Source of the DNA: Bacteroidaceae bacterium
GTDB lineage: Bacteria; Bacteroidota; Bacteroidia; Bacteroidales; Bacteroidaceae
DNA length: 32,428 nucleotides
NCBI GenBank assembly: GCA_017517605.1
Contig: JAFWYQ010000085.1
Location: forward strand, 1-32,428
Direction: 5' to 3'
Below the pieces are notes generated by a model. The model searched no databases and had not been told where the DNA came from. It saw only the letters and a program-made list of their open reading frames with translations. Shown here piece after piece: positions 7,179 through 15,927 of the stretch (the stretch's first letter is position 1; each line of letters starts with the position of its first letter). A program made the translations under genes and the position numbers.

Positions 7179-9542
7179 ATGATAGAACATTATTTCAAAC
7201 TCGCGTGGCGGCAATTGGTAAAGTACCGCCTGCAATCAGTGGTCAGCATCGTCAGTCTGGCCATCGGCTTCGCCTGCTTCACCATGGCGGCGATGTGGAT
7301 AAAGTATGAAACAACGTATGATGCGTTTCACAAGGATGCGGACGGCATCTATGAATTGTTGGAATATAAACAAGAGATGCTATCATATCTTGGCAAGGCG
7401 GATATAGAACAATGGCCTGAGGTGGCAGAATTTGCCCTCTATACTGGTTCGTATTGCGAAGAGGTTAATGGACAGAAAGTGGAAGTGTATGAACGCTTGG
7501 TGTTCGATAGTTGTTTCTTGTCCATTTTTCACCTTAATTTCTTGGAGGGAGGTGCTGATTTCTTGCACGATGAAGGACAAGTGGCCATTAGCGACCAATT
7601 GGCGAAAAAACTCTATGGTGACGAATCACCCATTGGGAAGGAATTGACCCTCGATACCTCCATTCAATCACAACAACGACGTATAGTGACGGGGGTATTC
7701 AAAAGTTGGGGCGAGCATACAAACAGTCCGTTTGAATTGATGAGCAAATACCCTTCTGTAATCCCTTCCAACCATTACTTCACCCAGTCTTGTGTGATGC
7801 GCTTGCATCCGAATGTGAATGTGGATACTCTGAATGCACGTTTGGCTGATTATAGAAAACCAACGGGAGCCTTTATCCGTAAAAATGGAGAACTATATCC
7901 CTATGAAGTGAAAACAAGTGCTAAGGTCGTCCCTATCACCAAGTTGCGTCATTCTACAGATCAATACGAATCATCCGCTAAACTCAAGATTGAGCATATT
8001 TATCTGTTTGCTTGTGCTGGTTTGTTGTTGATTGCGTGCGGATTACTGAACTACTTGACGATGTTCATCAACCGTCTTTTTATCCGTCAGCGCGAGATGG
8101 CTTTGCGCACTGTATTTGGAGCCACAGGTGGTAATTTGATGGTTCAATTCCTTGTCGAGTACGGCATGTTGTTGCTGATTGCCATGTACTTTGGTCGCCT
8201 CACGTTGGAGAGTTCTTTGGAGTGGTTTCGTACCATGGCCGAACTGCCCACTGACATTGGATATATCTATCGCGAGACGTGGCTTTTCATGTCAATCGTT
8301 ATGGTAGTGTCATTGCTTGTTTCAGTGCCTGCCATCTGGTATTTCCGTCGACAATCGTTGCAAAGCAGCATTACGGGCGTTGGAGGATTGACCCGCTACA
8401 ACACCTTCCGTCGTATCAGCACAGGTTTTCAGATGGGTATTGCCATCTTCTGTATCTTCTGTGTAGTAGTGATGATGAAGCAACTCGACTCTTTACGCCA
8501 CGAGGATATTGGCTTCAAGCGCGAAAATATTGGATATAAATATGTGGTCAGTACATCAGAGGAGATTGAGGCTTTAACCTACTTCTTGAAACAACAACCC
8601 GAGGTAGATACGGTTATCGTACCAACTCATTCCATTTACCCGATAAGCAGTTATGGTATGTCGGAGATTTCTCCTGAAGAAAATCCTCGATTGAGCGAAC
8701 CGATTGCGTATTCGCAAATGAGGATAAACGAAGCTACCGTCAATTTCTACGGTATGACTTTGCTACAAGGCGAATGGCCCGACCCCTACAAGCATGGGCC
8801 ATGGAGCGTGGTTGTGAACGAATCGTTTGCCCGCCAATTGGGGTATGAAAATATTGAAGAGCTTATCGGAAAAGAGGTGGAGGGCATTCAAGTGGTTGTA
8901 GGTGTCTTTAAGGACATAATGAACCGCGCTCCTACGCAAAAGGCCGAGGCGTGGATGTTGCAAGCTGAGGACACACGTAAAGAAGAGGGTACGGGCGCTT
9001 ATTGGAGACGACATATCCTTTTCAAATTCAAGCCGGGTACATTCCCTATCCTAAAACAAAAGATTGAAGACCTTTATAAACAACAGGGATGGAATGATAG
9101 TGGAGACCTCAGTACGTTGGAAGCCACATACGAAGAATTGCTGGAGTCGGAAAAGAATTTGCAGAAACTACTAACCATCACGTCCATCGTCTGCATCCTC
9201 ATCGCCCTCTTCGGCGTGTGGTCAATGATTATGCTTACCTGTGAACAACGCCGCAAGGAAATCGCCATCCGCAAGGTGTTTGGTGCTACGGTGAAAGACA
9301 TCCTCGACATGTTTTTCCTTGAATACATGACCCTGCAAGGAGTGGCGGCTTTGGTAGCCTTTCCCCTGGGCTATGCCTGCATGAAGCCATGGCTGGAGCA
9401 ATACGTGGTGCAGACAGAGATTTCTTGGTGGATTTACGTCGGCATCTTCATGGCCGTAGCTCTGCTCGTAGCACTCTGCATCGGTTGGCGCGTGTGGAAG
9501 ACGGCTACCGCCCGTCCGGCAGATGAGATTTGCAAGGGGTAA
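7179..9542 (+). CDS. FtsX/MacB-like ABC transporter permease (third of three)
   Basis: A 787-residue paralogue of the preceding gene. It starts with the same block (MIEHYFKLAWRQLVKYRLQS) and ends with the same 117-residue block. The first FtsX module contains RQREMALRTVFGATG and the second RRKEIAIRKVFGATV. The periplasmic domains differ from the previous copy throughout. The gene ends 12 bp before a long hairpin shared with the convergent ybaK gene. As with its neighbours no ATPase or membrane-fusion partner is adjacent, so the transporter is incomplete within this window. Confidence 0.87.
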   Translation: MIEHYFKLAWRQLVKYRLQSVVSIVSLAIGFACFTMAAMWIKYETTYDAFHKDADGIYELLEYKQEMLSYLGKADIEQWPEVAEFALYTGSYCEEVNGQKVEVYERLVFDSCFLSIFHLNFLEGGADFLHDEGQVAISDQLAKKLYGDESPIGKELTLDTSIQSQQRRIVTGVFKSWGEHTNSPFELMSKYPSVIPSNHYFTQSCVMRLHPNVNVDTLNARLADYRKPTGAFIRKNGELYPYEVKTSAKVVPITKLRHSTDQYESSAKLKIEHIYLFACAGLLLIACGLLNYLTMFINRLFIRQREMALRTVFGATGGNLMVQFLVEYGMLLLIAMYFGRLTLESSLEWFRTMAELPTDIGYIYRETWLFMSIVMVVSLLVSVPAIWYFRRQSLQSSITGVGGLTRYNTFRRISTGFQMGIAIFCIFCVVVMMKQLDSLRHEDIGFKRENIGYKYVVSTSEEIEALTYFLKQQPEVDTVIVPTHSIYPISSYGMSEISPEENPRLSEPIAYSQMRINEATVNFYGMTLLQGEWPDPYKHGPWSVVVNESFARQLGYENIEELIGKEVEGIQVVVGVFKDIMNRAPTQKAEAWMLQAEDTRKEEGTGAYWRRHILFKFKPGTFPILKQKIEDLYKQQGWNDSGDLSTLEATYEELLESEKNLQKLLTITSIVCILIALFGVWSMIMLTCEQRRKEIAIRKVFGATVKDILDMFFLEYMTLQGVAALVAFPLGYACMKPWLEQYVVQTEISWWIYVGIFMAVALLVALCIGWRVWKTATARPADEICKG

Positions 9543-9553
9543 TGAGGGGAGAA

Positions 9554-9630
9554 AAGGTTCAAAGTTCAAAGTTTAAGGTTCAAAACAAAATCAGAACTCT
9601 TTGAACCTTGAACCTTAAACTTTGAACCTT
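9554..9630. terminator. Long bidirectional hairpin made of GTTCAAA-type heptamers
   Basis: Two 31-nt arms (9554-9584 and 9600-9630) are reverse complements at 28 of 31 positions, with a 15-nt loop. Each arm is itself a series of degenerate heptamers (GTTCAAA/GTTTAAG). It sits exactly between two convergent genes and ends 1 bp from the ybaK stop codon, so it is well placed to terminate both. The stem is A/T-rich and no clear poly-T tract follows, so the role is inferred from structure and position. Confidence 0.65.
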
Positions 9631-9631
9631 A

Positions 9632-10120
9632 TTAGAACAACTCGCAAGGTTCTGCTTGTGCCGCCCGTATGAGGTCAGCCGGTGCAAGTTTCATCTGAAG
9701 ACCGCGTACACCGGCACTGACATATATATAAGGATAGTCGAGTGCCGTGCGGTGGATGTAGGTAGGGAAATGTTTCTTCATGCCAATAGGTGAACAACCT
9801 CCACGAATATAGCCGGTGAGGGGAAGCAGCTCCTTCATGGGGATAAGGTCGCACTTCTTGTTGCCACTCACCTTGGCGGCCATTTTCAGATCCACTTCAT
9901 CGCCTCCAGGGATAACACAAACAAAATACCCCGTACGGTCGCCATGAAGCACAAGGGTCTTGAACACTTGTCGGATGTCCTCGCCCAATTGGGCTACAAT
10001 GTGGTGGGCACTGAGGTCGTTCTCGTCCACTTCGTAGGGGATGAGTTCGTAGGCAATTTTTGCCTTGTCCATCAGGCGGGCAACGTTGGTCTTTTGGATT
10101 TTATCTTTTTCTTTGGGCAT
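9632..10120 (-). CDS. ybaK: YbaK-type Cys-tRNA(Pro)/Cys-tRNA(Cys) deacylase
   Basis: A 162-residue cytoplasmic trans-editing protein that hydrolyses mischarged Cys-tRNA(Pro). The YbaK/EbsC fold is recognised from QVFKTLVLHG with the family's essential lysine at residue 54, and from the GGCSPIG segment at 107-113 that lines the substrate pocket. Length matches the usual 155-165. It lies 69 bp downstream of uvrA on the same strand and may be read through from it; the gap contains CTAG nonamers. The substrate is assigned by family; ProX-type relatives share the fold. Confidence 0.9.
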   Translation of the reverse strand: MPKEKDKIQKTNVARLMDKAKIAYELIPYEVDENDLSAHHIVAQLGEDIRQVFKTLVLHGDRTGYFVCVIPGGDEVDLKMAAKVSGNKKCDLIPMKELLPLTGYIRGGCSPIGMKKHFPTYIHRTALDYPYIYVSAGVRGLQMKLAPADLIRAAQAEPCELF

Positions 10121-10139
10121 AAAGTGTATTTGGGATTTA

Positions 10140-10193
10140 CTAGATTTACTAGAGATTCTAGATTATCTAGATTTACTATTCTATATTTATTAG
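10140..10193. repeat. CTAG-led nonamer repeats between uvrA and ybaK
   Basis: CTAG recurs every 9 nt at 10140, 10149, 10158 and 10167, in units such as CTAGATTTA, CTAGAGATT, CTAGATTAT and CTAGATTTA, decaying to CTATTCTAT. The CTAG core makes overlapping short palindromes possible. It occupies most of the 69-bp gap. Confidence 0.75.
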
Positions 10194-13018
10194 TGGTTGT
10201 TTAGTTCTTCTCTGAGGAATTGGGGGGTATATCCTTTCTCTGAGAGGGCGACCTCTTCGGGTGTTCCACTGGAGAGGAGCACTCCTCCACCCTTTCCACC
10301 TTCGGGACCCATGTCGATGATGTGGTCGGCCATTTTGATGACATCGAGGTTATGCTCGATGACGATGACGGTATTCCCCTTATCAACCAATCGGTTGAGT
10401 ACGTTCAGGAGGACACGGATATCTTCGAAATGAAGGCCCGTGGTAGGTTCATCAAGGATATATAACGTCTTGCCCGTGTCGCGCTTGGCAAGTTCGGTTG
10501 CCAGTTTGACACGTTGGCTTTCACCACCGGAGAGGGTTGTGGAAGGTTGGCCGAGTTTGACGTAGCCAAGGCCTACATCCTGAAGGACCTTTATCTTGGA
10601 GAGGATATTGGGGACATTCTCGAAGAACTCCACGGCTTGGTTGATGGTCATGTCGAGCACGTCGGCAATGGATTTACCTTTGTAGCGCACTTCCAATGTT
10701 TCACGGTTATAGCGCTTGCCATGGCACACTTCGCAAGGCACCATCACATCAGGGAGAAAGTTCATTTCGATGGTCTTGTAGCCATTTCCACTACATGCTT
10801 CGCACCGTCCGCCACCGATGTTGAACGAGAAGCGTCCGGGCTTGTAGCCACGTATCTTGGCTTCGGGCAATCCGACAAAGAGATTTCGGATGTCGGCAAA
10901 TACGTTGGTATAGGTGGCGGGGTTGGAGCGCGGTGTGCGTCCGATGGGCGACTGATCCACATCCACCACCTTGTCGATATACTCCAATCCTTCGATGGAG
11001 TCGTATGGCAATGGTTCTTTGAGTGAACGGTAAAATCTTTGCGAAAGGATGGGATGAAGTGTCTCGTTGATGAGCGTGGATTTTCCGCTTCCCGACACAC
11101 CTGTCACACAGATGAGTTTACCTAAAGGAAATTCCGCATCCACCTGCTTCAAATTATTTCCCCGTGCTCCGCGAATAACAAGGCTCTTTCCATTGCCTTT
11201 ACGTCGTTCGGCAGGCACTTCTATCTTCAGCTTACCGGTGAGGTAGTTGGCGGTCAATGTATCCTGCTTCAACATCTCTTCGGGTGTACCTTGGAAGACC
11301 ACTTCGCCTCCCAATCGTCCGGCACGAGGTCCCATATCGACTACCCAGTCAGCGGAGAGCATCATATCCTTGTCGTGCTCCACCACTATAACAGAGTTTC
11401 CCAAATCACGAAGGGCCGAAAGAGAGTTGATCAGTCGGCGATTGTCCCGCTGATGGAGGCCGATGCTTGGTTCATCAAGGATATAGAGCACGTTCACCAG
11501 TTGCGAACCTATCTGTGTGGCCAAACGGATGCGTTGGCTCTCTCCACCCGAAAGGGTCATGGAGGCACGGTTGAGCGAGAGGTAATCCAATCCTACGTCG
11601 AGCAAGAATTTGAGACGAGTGCGGATTTCCTTCAAAATCTCCGTGGCGATGGTGCGTTGTTTATCCGAGAGGTGCTCCACTACCCCTTGCAACCAGGCAT
11701 ATAGTTCGCTGATGTCCATTTCGGCAAGCTCCATAATGTTCTTGTCGTGGATGCGATAGCTGAGCGCTTCGCGATTGAGTCGTTTCCCTTCGCATTCGGG
11801 ACATACGGCCGTACGCGAGAATTGCTCTGCCCACTTCTGTTCGGTAGCACTGGTCTCCTGCTCTTGAAGCATTTGTATGTATTTCACCAATCCCTCAAAT
11901 GTAACGAAGTAATCGGAGTTGGTGTGGATAAGGCTTGCCTTGATACGGAGGCGGTCATCGGAGCCATTGAGGATTTCATCTATCGCCTCGTCGGGCAATT
12001 GGTTGACGGGTGTCTTGAGGTCGGCTTCGTACTTCTCCAACAGAGCTTCTATCTGAAAGAAAATCATCGTGCCCTTGTACTTGCCTAATGGAGCAATGGC
12101 TCCCTCGTAGATGGAGAGCGAACGGTCAGGGATAACCTTATCTATATCAATGAGATTGACCACACCCAATCCTTTGCATCGTGGACATGCGCCGTGTGGT
12201 GAGTTGAACGAGAAGTTGTGCGGAGCCGGCTCGCGATAGGCAAGGCCCGTGACGGGGCACATCAGGCGCTTGCTATAGTGGCGCACCTCGCCCGTGTCAG
12301 CATCAAGGATGAGTATCAATCCGTCGCCTTGTGCCATGGCCGTGGCCACGCTTTGGCGAAGGCGCTCTTCGTCGGTGTTGGACACCTTCATCTTGTCGAT
12401 GACGATTTCCACATCGTGATTCTTGTATCGGTCGAGTTTCATGCCGGGGAGAACCTCCTTCACCTCGCCATCCACACGGGCATAGAGGTATCCTTTGCGA
12501 CGTATTTGCTCGAAGAGTTCCTTATAATGTCCCTTGCGGCTACGCACGGCAGGAGACAATATCATGATGCGCTTGCCAAGGTATTGTTCGGTGATGAGTT
12601 CGAGAATCCGCTCTTCGGTGTATTTCACCATAGGTTCGCCCGAGAGGTAGGAATAAGCCGTAGCTGCACGGGCATAGAGAAGGCGCAGGTAATCGTACAC
12701 TTCGGTCGTAGTGCCTACGGTCGAGCGTGGATTCTTGTTGGTGGTCTTCTGCTCAATGGAGATGACAGGACTGAGCCCCGTAATCTTATCCACATCGGGT
12801 CTCTCCATACCGCCCAGAAAGTTGCGGGCGTAAGCCGAGAAGGTCTCTATATAACGGCGTTGGCCTTCGGCAAAGATGGTGTCGAAAGCCAACGATGACT
12901 TGCCGCTTCCGCTCAATCCTGTGATAACGGCCAGTTTGTTGCGGGGAATCTCCACGTCCACATTCTTCAGATTGTGCACGCGCGCTCCCCAGACATTTAT
13001 CTTTTCTTCTTCGTTCAT
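10190..13018 (-). CDS. uvrA: UvrABC excinuclease subunit A
   Basis: A 942-residue damage-recognition ATPase of nucleotide excision repair, close to the E. coli length of 940. Walker A motifs GLSGSGKS (34-41) and GVSGSGKST (near 640), two LSGGESQR signatures, and [18 protein letters not shown] Walker B segments show both ABC modules. The C-terminal zinc module has CEAC...CEVC. The N-terminal zinc module reads CPVTG...CPRC (Cys254, Thr257, Cys278, Cys281), so one of the four expected cysteines is Thr. The insertion domain and the [15 protein letters not shown] segment typical of UvrA are present. Start ATG 13016-13018 fits the conserved N-terminus. The upstream gene ends 107 bp away. Confidence 0.97.
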   Translation of the reverse strand: MNEEEKINVWGARVHNLKNVDVEIPRNKLAVITGLSGSGKSSLAFDTIFAEGQRRYIETFSAYARNFLGGMERPDVDKITGLSPVISIEQKTTNKNPRSTVGTTTEVYDYLRLLYARAATAYSYLSGEPMVKYTEERILELITEQYLGKRIMILSPAVRSRKGHYKELFEQIRRKGYLYARVDGEVKEVLPGMKLDRYKNHDVEIVIDKMKVSNTDEERLRQSVATAMAQGDGLILILDADTGEVRHYSKRLMCPVTGLAYREPAPHNFSFNSPHGACPRCKGLGVVNLIDIDKVIPDRSLSIYEGAIAPLGKYKGTMIFFQIEALLEKYEADLKTPVNQLPDEAIDEILNGSDDRLRIKASLIHTNSDYFVTFEGLVKYIQMLQEQETSATEQKWAEQFSRTAVCPECEGKRLNREALSYRIHDKNIMELAEMDISELYAWLQGVVEHLSDKQRTIATEILKEIRTRLKFLLDVGLDYLSLNRASMTLSGGESQRIRLATQIGSQLVNVLYILDEPSIGLHQRDNRRLINSLSALRDLGNSVIVVEHDKDMMLSADWVVDMGPRAGRLGGEVVFQGTPEEMLKQDTLTANYLTGKLKIEVPAERRKGNGKSLVIRGARGNNLKQVDAEFPLGKLICVTGVSGSGKSTLINETLHPILSQRFYRSLKEPLPYDSIEGLEYIDKVVDVDQSPIGRTPRSNPATYTNVFADIRNLFVGLPEAKIRGYKPGRFSFNIGGGRCEACSGNGYKTIEMNFLPDVMVPCEVCHGKRYNRETLEVRYKGKSIADVLDMTINQAVEFFENVPNILSKIKVLQDVGLGYVKLGQPSTTLSGGESQRVKLATELAKRDTGKTLYILDEPTTGLHFEDIRVLLNVLNRLVDKGNTVIVIEHNLDVIKMADHIIDMGPEGGKGGGVLLSSGTPEEVALSEKGYTPQFLREELNNH

Positions 13019-13023
13019 TTTTC

Positions 13024-13065
13024 AGTTACAAGTTATGAGCTACAAGCTACGAGTGACGAGTTACC
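13024..13065. repeat. Six tandem heptamers of AGTTACA type
   Basis: Units at 13024, 13031, 13038, 13045, 13052 and 13059 read AGTTACA, AGTTATG, AGCTACA, AGCTACG, AGTGACG and AGTTACC. All share AG at positions 1-2. They fill the space just upstream of the uvrA start codon. Confidence 0.8.
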
Positions 13066-13078
13066 ATACATCAAGCGT

Positions 13079-13122
13079 CGGTTAAGGCAACCTTACCTCA
13101 GGGTTAAGGTAGGCTTAACCGT
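13079..13122 (-). repeat. Two 22-nt palindromic units; possible terminator of the type B sorting-domain gene
   Basis: Units 13079-13100 and 13101-13122 are each 22 nt. The first pairs GGTTAAGG with CCTTACC (one bulge); the second pairs GGTTAAG with CTTAACC perfectly around a 5-nt loop. The two units also pair with each other as one long hairpin. A partial third unit (CGGTTAACG) overlaps the stop codon of the upstream gene. No T tract follows on the minus strand, so termination is uncertain. Confidence 0.6.
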
Positions 13123-13125
13123 CGG

Positions 13126-13851
13126 TTAACGTATGTTTCCTCCATTGAGTCCACCTTGTCCGCGAAGGATGTTGATGTCACGTCTGATGTGATACTTAAT
13201 CCCATCCGAGCCAACAGCTTCTACAACAATAAAATATACTCCATCAGCAACGTCCTTGCCTCCGTATGTGCCGTCCCATCCTTGGTCGATGTTGCTCAAG
13301 TTGCGTTGGCAGATTCGTTGTCCCCAACGGTTGAAGATGGATACATCCAACTTCACCAACGACTGGAAGGTGATGCGATAGACATCGTTCACTCCGTCGC
13401 CATTGGGCGAGAAGGCATTGGGCACCTTCAGGGACGATTCGCTGATGACGATAATGATAGGTTCGGATTCCTCCTCCATAGGTTCGGCAGAACCATCATC
13501 GGGCGAATAGGTAATCTTCAATTGCACGCCGTATGTGCCCGAATCGTAGAAGGTGTATTCCGTATCCGGCTCGAATCGGCGCAACAGAGCATCCTCGGGG
13601 TTATCGGCCGGATAGATAACCCATTCGTAAGCATAGGTGTATCCATCCTGTTCATCCGGCTGAGCCTCAAAAGATACTTTCAGCGGAGCCGAAGCCGTGT
13701 AGCTTTCGCCACAGGTGATGAGAGTCTCTTCCTCCACAGGGCCTCCGTTTTCCTCCAACACCCGTCCGATAGGGTTGCTCACCTGTGCCTTGGCAACCAT
13801 CTGTGAAAAGAGGGCAAAGGTGAGGGTGATAAAAGTGGTTCGTATATTCAT
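13126..13851 (-). CDS. Secreted protein with PKD-like region and T9SS type B (gliding-motility-associated) C-terminal domain
   Basis: A 241-residue exported protein. Residues 1-22 form a signal peptide ending in AKA-Q. Residues about 50-135 look like a PKD/Ig-like beta domain. Residues 142-236 match the CHU_C / gliding-motility-associated C-terminal domain: PNAFSPNGDGVND at 144-156, NRWG at 174-177, and WDGTYGGKDVADGVYFI at 192-208. In Flavobacteriia such domains direct proteins to the type IX secretion system and are usually at the end of very large adhesins; here almost the whole protein is the domain plus one beta module. No T9SS component is encoded in the window apart from a PorT-like barrel of uncertain role. 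Confidence 0.85.
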   Translation of the reverse strand: MNIRTTFITLTFALFSQMVAKAQVSNPIGRVLEENGGPVEEETLITCGESYTASAPLKVSFEAQPDEQDGYTYAYEWVIYPADNPEDALLRRFEPDTEYTFYDSGTYGVQLKITYSPDDGSAEPMEEESEPIIIVISESSLKVPNAFSPNGDGVNDVYRITFQSLVKLDVSIFNRWGQRICQRNLSNIDQGWDGTYGGKDVADGVYFIVVEAVGSDGIKYHIRRDINILRGQGGLNGGNIR

Positions 13852-13870
13852 ATTTATTCCTTTTAAGATG

Positions 13871-13878
13871 CAAAAATA
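13871..13878 (-). promoter_or_regulatory. -7 element for the type B sorting-domain gene
   Basis: The minus strand reads TATTTTTG, an exact TAnnTTTG match, 20 bp upstream of the start codon. It is back to back with the element driving the divergent LysM gene. Confidence 0.55.
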
Positions 13879-13964
13879 GTGTTTCCTGTCGAAATAACGG
13901 TTGAAAAAGGGTATTATTATTTGCTAAACAACGCTATTTCGTGTAAAGAGTAGATATTTTTTTG

Positions 13965-13972
13965 TAATTTTG
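13965..13972 (+). promoter_or_regulatory. -7 element for the LysM gene
   Basis: TAATTTTG matches TAnnTTTG exactly and lies 47 bp before the ATG at 14020, giving a leader of about 40 nt. Confidence 0.55.
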
Positions 13973-14019
13973 CGGCCAATAACAACCATTCTTGGACAAA
14001 TAAAGATTAGAGAATACAG

Positions 14020-15864
14020 ATGAACTTCTTCAAACGTATATCCGTTGCCTTGATGCTCGTGGGCAGTTCGATTGTCGCCATGGCTCAGGTTACCCAACAA
14101 GACAACACCTTTTTACACACCATCATGCGTGGTCAGACACTCTACTCCATCTCCACCATGTATGGCGTGAGTGTAGATGATATTGTAAGCCTCAATCCCG
14201 GAAGCGACAAACAGGTGAAGGCGGGCGAAACTCTGCGTATCCCCCAACAGTCCAAAAAGGCCGACGGCACCGTACAAAACCGTCTGCATTTCCATACCAT
14301 CCAAGCGGGTGAAACACTTTATCGCATCACCCAAAAGTATCAAGTGAGTGCCGACATCATCTGCCGCGCCAATCCTGGATTGAGCGCAGAGAACTTCCGC
14401 ACCGGCCAAGTCATCGTCATCCCCATGACTGAGCAAGTGACAACTCCAGCGCCCGTGGCACCTGTACAGGAGATGAAAGAAGATAAGAAAGAAACCACCT
14501 CGCCTTGCCGCGAGATGCATAAAGTGAAGCGCAAGGAAACCATCTTCAGCATCAGCCGCATGTACGGCATCAGCGAGAAGGAACTCATCGATGCCAATCC
14601 CGAATTGAAAACAGAGAAGTTGAAGAAAGGCAAATTCCTCTGCATCCCTTACAAGAAGCAATTGGAGTTGGTGATAAAGACTCCCGAACGCACACCCTCA
14701 AACGAAGAACTCTTCACCAAGAGCCAACCTGCCACCAAAGAGGTGGGAAGCATTGATGCCGCCCTTGTCCTCCCCTTCCAATTGGATGCGGCCGGCGGAC
14801 AACAAACATTGATGTTGGAGTACTACGAAGGATTCCTCTTGGCCGTAGACAGTTTGAAGAAACAGGGTGTCAGCATCAACCTCCATGTGTATGACACGGG
14901 TGAGCGCACTGCATCGGTAGAGAACATTCTGGCCAAGCCCGAATTGAAGCAGATGGATGTTATCTTTGGCCCTGGACATGCTGAGCACCTCAAACCCCTC
15001 TCCGACTTTGCCAAGGAAAACGGAATCCGCTTGGTAGTCCCCTTTACCTCCAAGGATAGCGAAGTATTCACCAATCCCTACCTCTATCAAGTGAACACTC
15101 CACAATCCTACCTCTATGCACAGGTGTACAAGCTCTTTGCCGAGCAATTCGCTGAATACAACATTGTGTTTGTGGAGGTTAACGATGGCAAGGACAAAAC
15201 CGACTACATCAAAGGTCTGCAGCAAGAACTTGACACACGCGGCATCAGACACCAAACCATCCCTATGCCCGAAATTGTAGAAGAGACAAAGGGTGAAGGC
15301 GAAGAGAAGGAAGAAATCATCACCGTGCCTGGTCTTACCAACGCATTGGATTCAACCAAGCACAACATCATCATCCCCACATCGGGCACCAACACGGCAT
15401 TGACCAAGTTGCTCCCCTTGATTCAATTGGTGGTGCGTACCGATGAAACTCCCTATCAGGCTCACCTTTTCGGCTATCCCGAATGGCAGAAGTATTACAA
15501 CGACCACTTGCAGGCCTTCTACGAGTTGGATACCTACTTCTACTCTTCCTTCTACACTAACAACCTGTTGCCCAGTTCAAAGAACTTCCACAACAAGTTC
15601 CATAACATGTTCAACAAAGAGATGCATACCACCTATCCCAAATACGGAATGCTTGGCTTCGACATCGGCTATTATTTCCTGAAAGGATTGAAAACATACG
15701 ACTCCAAGTTGGAAGAAAATCTCTCAACATACGACATTGTGCCCGTGCAGACAGGCTTCCACTTCGAACGTGTGAACAATTGGGGAGGATTCATCAACAA
15801 GAAGGTATTCTTCATCCACATGACACGCGACCACGAACTCATCAAGATGGATTTTGAACAATAG
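14020..15864 (+). CDS. Triple-LysM protein fused to a type 1 periplasmic-binding-like domain
   Basis: A 614-residue exported envelope protein. Signal peptide 1-22 (cleavage before Q23 in AMA-Q). Three LysM domains follow at about 33-75, 91-135 and 167-210, each with the (G/K)-(E/Q)-T-(L/I) start and an (R/V/C)-IP end, expected to bind peptidoglycan. A linker rich in P, K and E separates LysM2 and LysM3. Residues about 235-610 resemble the leucine/amino-acid ABC solute-binding fold (IDAALVLPF, then YYEGFLLAVDSLKKQG, and VIFGPGHAEHLKPLSDFA). The binding domain is anchored to the wall rather than to a transporter, so a sensor or scaffold role is more likely than uptake. It ends in tandem stops TAG-TAA. 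The PorT-like barrel follows after 63 bp and is likely in the same operon. Confidence 0.87.
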   Translation: MNFFKRISVALMLVGSSIVAMAQVTQQDNTFLHTIMRGQTLYSISTMYGVSVDDIVSLNPGSDKQVKAGETLRIPQQSKKADGTVQNRLHFHTIQAGETLYRITQKYQVSADIICRANPGLSAENFRTGQVIVIPMTEQVTTPAPVAPVQEMKEDKKETTSPCREMHKVKRKETIFSISRMYGISEKELIDANPELKTEKLKKGKFLCIPYKKQLELVIKTPERTPSNEELFTKSQPATKEVGSIDAALVLPFQLDAAGGQQTLMLEYYEGFLLAVDSLKKQGVSINLHVYDTGERTASVENILAKPELKQMDVIFGPGHAEHLKPLSDFAKENGIRLVVPFTSKDSEVFTNPYLYQVNTPQSYLYAQVYKLFAEQFAEYNIVFVEVNDGKDKTDYIKGLQQELDTRGIRHQTIPMPEIVEETKGEGEEKEEIITVPGLTNALDSTKHNIIIPTSGTNTALTKLLPLIQLVVRTDETPYQAHLFGYPEWQKYYNDHLQAFYELDTYFYSSFYTNNLLPSSKNFHNKFHNMFNKEMHTTYPKYGMLGFDIGYYFLKGLKTYDSKLEENLSTYDIVPVQTGFHFERVNNWGGFINKKVFFIHMTRDHELIKMDFEQ

Positions 15865-15927
15865 TAATTTAGGTACGGATGACACGAATAACACTACTCG
15901 TTTAGTAAAGTAATATTGTGTCCATAC

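Noticed and set aside
15916-15927. TTG start for the PorT-like gene
   Set aside because: It adds four residues before a normal ATG-started signal peptide; the ATG at 15928 or 15940 is more likely.
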